Shown here one piece after another: positions 56,100 through 64,000 of a stretch of DNA of 64,000 nt (within the stretch, counting starts at the first letter, position 1; the number at the start of each line of letters is the position of its first letter). The stretch comes from Lithobates sylvaticus (Eukaryota; Chordata; Amphibia; Anura; Ranidae): contig CM053029.1 of NCBI GenBank assembly GCA_028564925.1, positions 32,274,025 through 32,338,024 of the forward strand. The letters are read 5' to 3'. The notes beneath the pieces were generated by a model. It did not search any database and was not told the DNA's origin. It was given only the letters and a program-made list of their open reading frames with translations. A program made the position numbers and the translations under genes.

Positions 56100-56600
56100 G
56101 CCACAAACACGAATGTAGTTATGTACTACGAGGAATTTCAGCTCTTGAGCGTGGGCCCTTTGGGCCCTTTCTACTAATTTCGTGTTTGGTGAGCATTGAT
56201 CCCGAGCATGCGTGGTTGTACTTTTGTGTGACGGATTTGTGTACTGACCAGACGAAAATCGGACATCAAACCGAGAATTTTCGGAAAATGGTTATATATA
56301 GTTTACTTTTTCAAATTCGGTCAAATTTTTTCAAATGTGGTAGAGTTTTTTTGAATTTGATCGTTTTTTTTTTTTTTTTTTTTTTTTAATTCAGTAGATT
56401 TTTTTTTTTCGAATGCGGTAGAATGTTTTCAAACGCGGATGATTTTTTTCAAATTTGATCGAATTTGTGTAGAATTTTTTTCAAATACGAAACAAAATGA
56501 ATCCCGAAAACGAATGTAACGAATGAAACAAATTTAACTAAACAAATTTGGTTATATAACGAATCAAAACACATTTTTTCATCCTGCAAATGTCTATACA
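56100..56600. mobile_element. Two MITE/hAT fragments
   Basis: 56100-56290 (GTGCCACAAACACGAATG...AAATCGGACATCAAACCGAG) resembles an internal piece of the ACACACGG MITEs. 56290-56597 is rich in TTTTTCAAAT..GG units and ends CAAATGTCTA, like the right end of the TAGACATG elements. Boundaries are approximate; no gene. Confidence 0.4.
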
Positions 56601-56619
56601 CAATGGTAGAGAACGCCAT

Positions 56620-57660
56620 TATTACAGAGAATATTATTATTATTATTATACACGATTTATATAGAGCCAACAGTTTACGCAGCGCTTTACAATGTATAGG
56701 GGGGACAACACAATTGTCGTAGAGCTTACATACTAAAGGGACGGGGTGGTGGTACAAAAGGTAATAGCTGCAGCGAATGATTTGATGGGGGTGGCTCGGG
56801 GACAGTTGTTGTTAGGTGGGTGTGGGATAGGCTTCCCTGAATAAATTAGTTTTCAGGGATCTCTTAAAGGTGGACAGGGTAGGGGCTGATCGGACATAAT
56901 GGGGCAGGGAGTTCCAGAGGATGGGAAAAGCTCTGGAGAAGTCCTGAAGACGAGCATGGGAGGAGGTAACAAGGGAGCTAGAGAGCAGGAGGTCCTGGGA
57001 GGAGCAGAGGGGACGATTTGGGCGATATCTGCAGATGGGGTTGGTGATGTAGATGGGGGGCGATGTTGTGTATGGCCTTGTATGTTGTGGTTAGCATTTT
57101 GAATTTTACATGGTGGGGTAGGGGAAGCCAGTGAAGGGATTGGCAGAGAGGGGCGGCAGTCACGGATCGATTAGTGGAGGTGTATTAGTCTAGCAGCAGC
57201 ATTCATAATAGACTGAAGGGGGGATAGCCTGCTTAACGGTAGGCCATTAAGGAGAGAGTTGCAGTAGTCAAGGTGGGAAATAATCAAAGAGTGAATGAGT
57301 TGCTTTGTGGTGTCATTAGTCAGGAAGGGTCGAATTCTGGAGATATTGCGGAGGTGAAGGCGTCAGGATTTAGCCAGTGATTGGATATGGGAGCTGAATG
57401 AGAGGTCAGAGTCAAGGATTACACCCAGGACAATGGCATGTGTGGAGGGACCAATGGTTGTGTTGTTGACATTAATGGTGAAGTCATGGGGGTTGGGGGG
57501 GGGCGTGAAGGAGGAAATATAACAAGCTCAGTTTTAGAAAGATTGAGTTTGAGGAAGTGGTGTGACATCCATACCGATATGTCATTCAGTAAGTTTGAGA
57601 TCCGTGAGGAGATCGAGGGGGTGAGTTGAGAAGTGGAGAGATAGATTTGGGTGTCGAATA
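56620..57660 (-). mobile_element. L2-like LINE, 3' part
   Basis: Minus-strand translation in several frames gives the L2-clade C-terminus: AAPLCQSLHWLPLPHHVKFKMLTTTYKAIHNIAPH, preceded by remnants of a SRLDYCNSLLNGLP-like block and followed by SFSHPLELPAP and FIQGSLSH. The 3' end has the ATTTATATAGAGCCAACAG...GCAGCGCTTTACAATG element of L2-type tails, then (ATT)n at 56630-56650. Many stops and shifts; 5'-truncated. Confidence 0.8.
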
Positions 57661-58104
57661 CAAACTTTTATAAGAGCAACTCTGGGTCCTCCTCCAAAAA
57701 CATCAACGGGCATTACCGTCCAAGGAGACAACCCATTGAGCTATCGCCATCGCGCTTGTGTAGAGGTTGCAAAGTTCTGTTCAGTACGTACATGGCGCGC
57801 AAACTCGTAAGTCTCCATACTTGTAAAATGTCCACTCAAAGTTTTTTTATATGCCTTGAGTATACAACGTATCATAAAGAGCACTATGAGCCTTTGTAAT
57901 CAATATAAAAGATCGAAGCAAAGCATGCCCTGCTATAATCCATTGTGCCGGCAAAACGTTGGTTCATATAATTGAAAGCCATTTACATGGAAGCCTTTGT
58001 ATGGATCGTATCAAGGAAGATGAGAAGCTTTGTGAGCCATTGTAATTACTTCTGGTGAATAGGCATTTCTTCTGTATAATAATACACTCCAAATCGTTCA
58101 CTTG
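57661..58104. other. No feature seen
   Basis: Ordinary composition, no tandem or inverted structure, and short frames with no recognisable domain. Could be unique host DNA or an old repeat. Confidence 0.4.
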
Positions 58105-58445
58105 TCATGTATCCAAAATATTCCTCCCAACAATGCCTGGACCCGACCAATCTTTTGTCTGCTGCCTACCTTGACCCCTTCTTGGACCTGACTACTCTCT
58201 TACGTGCTGCTTGCCATCACCATTGCCTGCTACAACTCCTTCCTGGACCTAATTACTCTTTATTTTCTGCCACCTGCCACGACACCTGCCTGGACCTGAC
58301 CATTTTTTATCTACTGCCTACCTCGATCCATTCCTGCACCTGACTAATCTCTCGCATGCTGCTTGCCATGACCATTGCCTGCTTGAACTCCTGCCTAGAC
58401 CTGATCACTCTTTTGGCTGCCACCTGTCTTAATCCCTGCCTAAGG
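58105..58445 (+). repeat. Diverged tandem repeat, about 55-65 bp units
   Basis: Five or six units carrying CCTGGACCTGACTACTCT, CTGCTGCCTACCTTGACCC and TTGCCATGACCATTGCC in varying order. Confidence 0.75.
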
Positions 58446-58454
58446 CCATGTTCA

Positions 58455-59455
58455 CACTAATCCGAAACGAACGTCGCGTGACTTTCGATCCGACTTCTCT
58501 GTAACATCGATTTGACTTTATTGAACAGGATCCAACTTGAGATGAGTGCAACTTGGGTCTTATATGGATTTTCCCGCCAAATTTACAAAAAAAACAAAAA
58601 AAAACAGAGTGAGGTCCCCCCGAAATCCTTACCAGAACCTTATTCGAGCATACAGGCCAGGAAAAGGGGGGGGGGTGGATGACCAGGCCACATGCCCTCA
58701 ACATAGGGGGTGGGTGCTTTGGGGCGAGGGGGCTCTGCCATTGGGGACAAAGGTCTCTTCCCCACAACCCTGGACTGTGGTTGTGGAGGTCTGCGGGGAG
58801 GGGGCTTGGAGACCCTGCCCCCTTGTGACATCACAGACCCATCATGCCTGGGTCCATGACGTCACAAGGGGTGGGGTCTCCAGCTTTACGTCACCGCATG
58901 GTCACGCCCCATATCTATATTTAAACTGTCAGACACAGGAGCTACAAGAATGGTGGGAGCATTTATTGGGGAGGAGAGTTTTTTTTTTTTTTTTTTTTTA
59001 ATCGGGTCGGTGGCGGCGGCGCGGGAAGACATTGCGATTGACGTTGGAACTACATCGGGGGACATTATTCATTTTTAATGAAGGACTTGTCAAAACTGAC
59101 CCATTTTTTTTTGTTTCACTCCACTTTTTTTTTGGAGTGAATGGGTAGGGGTTACTCATTCACATGGGGGGGTCCAGGATCTGAGGGCCCCCTTTCTTAA
59201 AGGGAGTTTCCAGATTCCGATAAGCCCTCTTCCCACAGACCCCTACATCCCTAGCCCAGGGTTGTGGGGAAGAGACCCTTGTCCCCATCAACATGGGGAT
59301 AAGGTGCTTTGAGGTGTGGGGGCAGAGCCCCCCTGCCCAAAAGCACCCCCCATGTTGAGGGCATGTGCTGTTTTTTTTTTTGGCATGGGGTTTCCCCTTA
59401 AAATCCTTACCAGACCCCAAGGGTCTGGTATTGACTTCGGTACCAATGGGTCAGG
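58455..59455. mobile_element. Foldback hAT-family copy with TATA unit
   Basis: A short MITE-like start (TTCACACTAATCCGAAACG) is followed by foldback-family blocks: CCTTATTCGAGCATACAGGC, GGCCACATGCCCTCAACAT, GGGTCTCCAGCTTTACGTCA, then inverted versions at 59160-59410. A TATATTTAAA box at 58917-58926 and AATGAAGGACTTGTCAAAAC at 59077 occupy the places of TATAAAA and AATAAAGGAATTGTCAAAG in 21050-24405. Confidence 0.6.
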
Positions 59456-59469
59456 GTCTTGTAAATGAA

Positions 59470-59726
59470 AGTAAAAGTTGCCAGTAAAAAATATGGCTGT
59501 GATGTGTGTCGGCTCGGTCCAGAGCCAGCTGAGACCATCCGAGTCCCTGCTACTGTGTGTTCGGGCAGCTCTGGTGGAAGCAGTGCCCAAGTCATGGTGC
59601 AAGGGGGCCAAGCAGAGCGGCCAGAGCATGGTGTGCGGGTTGCAGGATAGGAGCAGGGCAGGTCGGGAGCAGGACTGTCAGTGTTGTTTAGACTGCAGTG
59701 GACCGAAGGGACCAAGAGTCAACTTA

Positions 59727-59768
<42 letters not shown>

Positions 59769-60041
59769 CTTCCTATTCTAATTTCTTGCCCTCCAGAATC
59801 CTGTCCCTGAGCTACTTACTTACTATATCGAAAATAAAATAAGAAATATGTTTTTTGACCTAATATCTATCTTAAATCACATTGCTAATTGCATATTGTA
59901 CTTGTTTGTAGCCTAAATACTAAAATTTGCACTTAAAACTGTAATTTTGTAACTTTTGGAAATGCCAGTAAAAACTTGGATGTGCCAGGAAATTTTGGGT
60001 GTTGTGTCAGTAAATTTCAATCTGGCAGGTTGGCAACCCTG
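59470..60041. mobile_element. hAT-like element, GGTTGGCAACCCTG end
   Basis: Right end AATTTACTGACAC-type block (inverse), then GGCAGGTTGGCAACCCTG at 60024-60041; same family and opposite orientation to 19465-20796, including ACAAGTACAATATGC and the TTTCGATATAGTAAG block. The left end is not evident. Contains (TG)n at 59729-59767 where the relative has its CACCATC array. Confidence 0.65.
59729..59767 (+). repeat. (TG)n microsatellite
   Basis: About 19 TG units. Confidence 0.95.
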
Positions 60042-60044
60042 GTA

Positions 60045-60900
60045 GGGATATCGGCCTATAGTTTGTGACTGATGTAACATCTTTCCCTTCCTTCCGTATG
60101 ACTGTGATGTGTGCTTCAAGTAATCTGTGGAAGGGGAGTGTGGAGGAGGTAAGGGGATTAAAGGCCTTGAGAAAAGGATTAGTGAGTATGTCTGTAAATC
60201 TTTTAAAGTAAGTTGCTGTAAACCCATCCATAGCCGGGGCTCTTTCGAACTTTAAGCTGTTTAATCACTCTTTTAAGCTTGTGTTCCGAGATGAGACTTG
60301 CTAATTGATGAGATTAGGGCAGTGTTTTTTCAGAAAGTTTTTAATAAGGGAGATACGAGTGACATTTCCCGTAGGTCTATCTGATTGCCCATTGAGGTTA
60401 CATAATTCGGAGTAGTAGGCTTCAAATAGGGCTGCTATGTCTGGTGAAGTGACTTTGGATCTTCCCTGAGGGTCTTCGATAGTATGAATGTTGGTGTTTT
60501 TAATTTTTTTCTCATTTGGATGGCTTCTGCTAAATATTTCCCTCATTTCTTTCTGAATTCGTAAAATAGTTTTTGATGTAGGACAAATTTACGTAGTGTT
60601 TTGCAATTTAATTCTTCGAGTAAAGGATTCCTGGTTTTGCGTGAGGTCGTGATATGCGTGTTGTGCTTGTGACTGCTTGTGGGCACGCTCTAAGGCTTTC
60701 ATTTTGTGGATTAGGTCTGCGATAGTGTCTTGTTGAGCCCTCCTGCGTGAGGCTTTTAGTGTGAAGAATTTTCCCCGTACGGCGCATTTGTGTGCTTCAC
60801 ATTGGGTAAGCGGTGCTGTCTCACATGAGTCATTGTCCAAAATGAATTAGTGAATGCCTTTGTGAATGTTTCTGATATCAGTTTCCGATGTTAATAAAGA
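60045..60900 (-). pseudogene. L1 ORF2 fragment (endonuclease-RT linker and RT start)
   Basis: Minus frames: DNDSCETAPLTQCEAHKCAV, RGKFFTLKASRRRAQQ (60840-60589); SKVTSPDIAALFEAYYSELC (60546-60301); then degraded GPAMDGFTATYFKRFTDIL and KDVTSVTNYRPISL (60240-60050), where it stops at the hAT end. Frames change twice. It corresponds to the part of ORF2 around residues 250-500 in the L1 at 34309. Confidence 0.8.
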
Positions 60901-61074
60901 GCCAGGCGGTTCTAACAACCAATCACCAGCTTGTTGATATGAAAAGTTAACACCGGCAGCTCCCTCTCCCACCCTCCATTCAGTTCTGTGCCGCCTCCCC
61001 TCCTGCTCCCCGCTCTGTTGTACATCTTGGGTAGGAGAATGTTACCTGCCAACTCCTATTTGTGTATGGGGGTG

Positions 61075-61965
61075 GTGTGACGGGGAAAAGGACACTGCTG
61101 GGGAGGGACAGAGGACACTGCTTTGGGGGGGGGGGGGCACAGGGCACTACATTGAAGGGGTCATGTGAAGGGGCATAGGGCACACTGCTATGGGAGGGGG
61201 GGCAGAGAACACTGCAGAGTGGGGGGGGGGGGGGGGTGATGTGAGGGGGCAGGACACTGCTTTGGGGGGCACAGGGCACTTCTTTAGGCGAGAGGCAGAT
61301 ACTACAGTGGGGGGGGGGTGATGTGGAGGGGCAGAGGCCGCTGCTATGGGGGGGCAAAGGGGCAGAGGACACTGCTATGGAGGGGCAGCAGACAATACAG
61401 TGAGGGGGGGGTGATGTGAAGGGGGCAGAGGACACTGCTATGAGGGGCAAACGGGGCAAGCACCCTGCTGTGGACGGGCAGAGAGGCAGCGGGACACTAC
61501 AGTTGGGAAGGTGATATGGGGGGGCAGAGGGTCAGTGGACACTACAGAGGGGTGATGTAAAGGGACAAATGACACTGCTAGGGGGGAGGGGCAGTGGGCA
61601 CTGCGATGGGGGGGCAGAGGGGAAGCGGGACACTACAGTGGGGGGGGGGGGGGTAATGTGGATGGGGCACAGGACACTGCTATGGGAGAAGCCAAGGACA
61701 CTACAGTTGAGGTGGGTGATGTGGAGAGGCAAAGGACATGGCTATGGGGGGCAGAGGACACTGCTATGGGGAGGCAGAGGGGCAGCGGAGACTACAGTGG
61801 CTGGGAGGTGATGTGGAGGGGGCAGAGGGCACTGCTATGGGGGAAAAGCAGAGGAGCAGCAGACACTACAGTGTTGGGGGGCAGAGGTTCAGAGGACACT
61901 ACGGTGAGGGGGATGGTGATGTGAAGGGGGGGCAGAGGACACTGCTGTGTGGGAGGCCAAGTGGA
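61075..61965 (+). repeat. G-rich degenerate tandem repeat
   Basis: Units of GGGGCAGAGGACACTGCTAT plus GGGG, interspersed with GACACTACAGTG and GTGATGTGAAGGGG; long G runs at 61122-61136, 61219-61236 and 61640-61651. Frames on both strands through it are artefacts. It resembles arrays A and B at 28-31 kb in style (GGGGACACTG) but is not the same unit. Confidence 0.85.
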
Positions 61966-62371
61966 CTACCGTAACACACTATGTATTCTTCATGCCATCT
62001 TTTTATTGGGGGCTTAAAAGTTTGTTTTTTTTTTTTTTAAGGGAGATTACCCCCCCCCCCCCCAAATCTATCCCCCCTGGGATTGTTGATGTCCTCCATA
62101 TTGTCCGGGTAGATCTCAACCTCTGTAAGGTTGCCAAACCCTGGTGTTCAGACATTCCTGGGCTCACCACTGACAGTGTACAATATCAGCAACCACAGAG
62201 TGAACTGTGATTGATACAATGTTGCAAAGAGGTATCTCCTTTGACAAGTTACCACACTTCACAGCCCACCTAAGATCACCTAATATTAGCCAAAATGTTC
62301 AACTTCTGCAACATTGTGTCAATTCTGTAATTCTGTCAATTCAAATAGAACACTGGCATTAGACATTAGGG

Positions 62372-62660
62372 CAGGGGTAGGAAACCCCCTGGCACAGGTG
62401 CCGAAAGTGGCACTCAAAGCCTCTTTTACCGTCACTCGACTCCTTCCCCATCAGCAGAGCAGCGCAGGGAAGTGTCAGTGAGACAGTAATGTATACCAAT
62501 TTCATAATTCCCACACATTGTGAAAGATGAGAAACATTGTTTAATTCTCCAACTTTGCTGTAGCTGCGATCGTCAGCTTTTGTGATGGGGAAGAGATTGG
62601 GGGCAGTTCTGCTGGGGGGGGTCCCTGTTTCCAGGAGGAGGAGGACTGTCATTGGCCACT
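62372..62660. mobile_element. hAT-like MITE end, CAGGGGTAGG
   Basis: CAGGGGTAGGAAACCCCCTG GCACAGGTGCCGAAAGTGGC at 62372 is a familiar vertebrate hAT-type terminus with a small internal palindrome. The other end was not identified within the following 300 bp. Confidence 0.45.
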
Positions 62661-62994
62661 GCTAAAGCCAATCACAGTCCTGCTAGCCCTGTCCACCATC
62701 TGGAGGAAGATGACTCGCTTGGATGCCACTACCAATCTCAGAAAGAAGGGATTTCACTGTGATTGAGAAAACCCCAATCAGGTGACAGTTTGTGGAGTTA
62801 CTGTTGAGCTTCTGGGAACTTTGTTAAAATTATTCCTGAACCTTTGCGTCCCTTACTACTGAACCACAGGACTCTGTGTCCCTTTAAGCCACAGTCAGTA
62901 TTCAGCGCAATAAAAATCACATCCAACCACTTTTTCTTAGCTGCGGGGGCCCAACTTATGATCCTACACACAGAAAATACCCCTGACCTGAGCT

Positions 62995-63458
62995 CATCAT
63001 TGCACATCTATTCCATATGCTTGTATGCGACATCCCATACATCACATACATTCTATGCATCACATACATCCCATGCAACCCATACATCATATACATCACA
63101 TACATCCTATACATCCCATACATCTCATAAATCCCATAAATCCCATACACCATATACATCCTATACATCCCATACACCATATACATCACATACATCCTAT
63201 ACATCCCATACACCATATACATCACATACATCCCATACATCTCATAAAATCCCATAAATCCCATACACCATATACATCCCATGCATCTCATACATCTCAT
63301 GCATCCCATGCATCCCATACATCTCATACACCATATACATCCTATACATCACATACATCCCATAAATCCCATAAATCCCATACATCCCATACATCCCATA
63401 CACCCCATACATCCCATACATCCCATACACCCCATACACCCCATACATCACATACAAG
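62995..63458 (+). repeat. (CATACATCC)n-type short tandem array
   Basis: Units of 9 bp (CATACATCC, CATACATCA, CATAAATCC, CATACACCA) in higher-order mixtures. All frames give His/Ile/Pro or Met/Tyr/Gly patterns and are not genes. Confidence 0.93.
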
Positions 63459-63499
63459 CACGTGGGCTGGATGCGAGAGGTGGATCGGCAGGATGTGTG

Positions 63500-64000
63500 A
63501 ATGGGGGGTGACTAATGCGCAAACCACATAGGGGAAAGAATAAAACCAATTACCTAAAAAACTAACAATGCAGCAGCCACCATAAAAGTGTTCTCACACC
63601 AATAATGATATATAAAATAAACGATAATGTGGCGCTTGATAAATCTACTCGTAAACTAATTAACATGAACACAAATCCTTTGGAGTCTTCAATCCAATTG
63701 CACAGCCAAAGATAGAAAAATCAGTGCTATAGCAATAGTATGAATAAGCATCTAATACATGACAGATAAGTGGCTGCAATCCTCAAAACACAAATAAAAT
63801 GGTCCGTGCAAATAGGCAAAGTTAATAAATAAATAATGCAACTAAATAATTACACTAAATAATCTGTGCAAAATATAAGTGCAAAACAAAGTGCAAAATA
63901 ATAAGTAGCAATCCGTACAAATAACATCAATCTCATGCAAATAGCAATAATAAAGTGCACCAAAATAATGCAGCAAAAAATAATGTAAAAAATACAAAAA
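63500..64000. mobile_element. Possible arm of a third foldback element
   Basis: A/T-rich with recurring AATAAATAA, GTGCAAAATAA and AATAATGTAAAA, and TCAATCTCATGCAAATA. This style matches the outer arms of the foldbacks at 53069 and 14230 (AAAGTGCAAG, AATAAATAAATCA). The partner arm would lie beyond the window. Confidence 0.3.

Larger units (their letters stand above)
52905..56100 (-). mobile_element. CR1-like LINE fragment split by foldback element
   Basis: On the minus strand 56095-56012 encodes LDTVKLNINKSPGPDGLHPR, VLRELSQ, and 53052-52905 continues VIARPLFLIFTDSLLTRMVP, ADWRKTNVASIFKKGPKYIP, ENYRPVS, the start of CR1 RT. The 16-bp duplicated target of the foldback lies exactly at the join (LSQVI). 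Both ends are truncated by neighbouring repeats, and it is not functional. Confidence 0.88.

Noticed and set aside
62844-63531. His/Ser/Tyr repeat frames on both strands
   Set aside because: Product of the (CATACATCC)n array.

Overview
The window looks like repeat-saturated vertebrate chromosomal DNA, most likely from a frog and probably a true frog (ranid). That assignment is inference. It rests on the mix of L1/Tx1-type, CR1 and L2 LINEs, Tc1/mariner copies and piggyBac-, hAT- and Harbinger-like MITEs of kinds I know from amphibian genomes, and on many large foldback elements. I found no convincing intact host protein gene, no tRNA or rRNA gene and no CRISPR array. Nearly all long open frames are transposon fossils or frames that stay open only because a tandem repeat lacks stop codons.

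Layout. 1-5.2 kb is the least TE-dense part: diverged duplications, one hAT-like MITE and one Harbinger-like MITE. 5.3-6.9 kb is a complete-ended Tc1 copy with a dead transposase. 7.0-8.1 kb is a 28-bp minisatellite. 9.2-10.0 kb is a hAT-like element. 10.26-16.0 kb is a foldback element with a decayed hammerhead-like centre, into which a second Tc1 (itself hit by a MITE), a solo LTR and a CAGGG-ended element have inserted. 16.0-24.9 kb is a minus-strand Ty3/gypsy fossil with gene order gag-INT-RT-RH (Gmr1-like). It is split by two piggyBac-like MITEs, a minisatellite-bearing hAT and a 3.4-kb foldback hAT that carries three small TATA-to-AATAAA transcription units.

26.4-32.1 kb is a CR1 LINE split by a MITE and by a 4.3-kb hAT-like element made mostly of G-rich minisatellite. 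34.3-40.6 kb is a near full-length minus-strand L1 with a 17-bp target-site duplication (TSD). 41.8-42.6 kb is the best candidate for unique host sequence and has a TATA box. 43.1-44.5 kb is a 21-bp minisatellite. 45.8-51.7 kb is a 5.4-kb piggyBac-like element nested in an older TTAA element. 52.9-56.1 kb is a CR1 copy split by a 2.9-kb foldback with a well-formed hammerhead-like ribozyme and a captured piece of L1. The rest holds an L2-like LINE, more foldback/hAT pieces, an L1 fragment, two low-complexity tandem arrays and the start of what may be a third foldback arm.

The parts do not form a pathway. The order of events can be read from nesting: target duplications and rejoined flanks show which element landed in which. 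The most biologically interesting pieces are the hammerhead-bearing foldback family (probably derived from Penelope-like elements) and the foldback hAT with repeated mini-genes.
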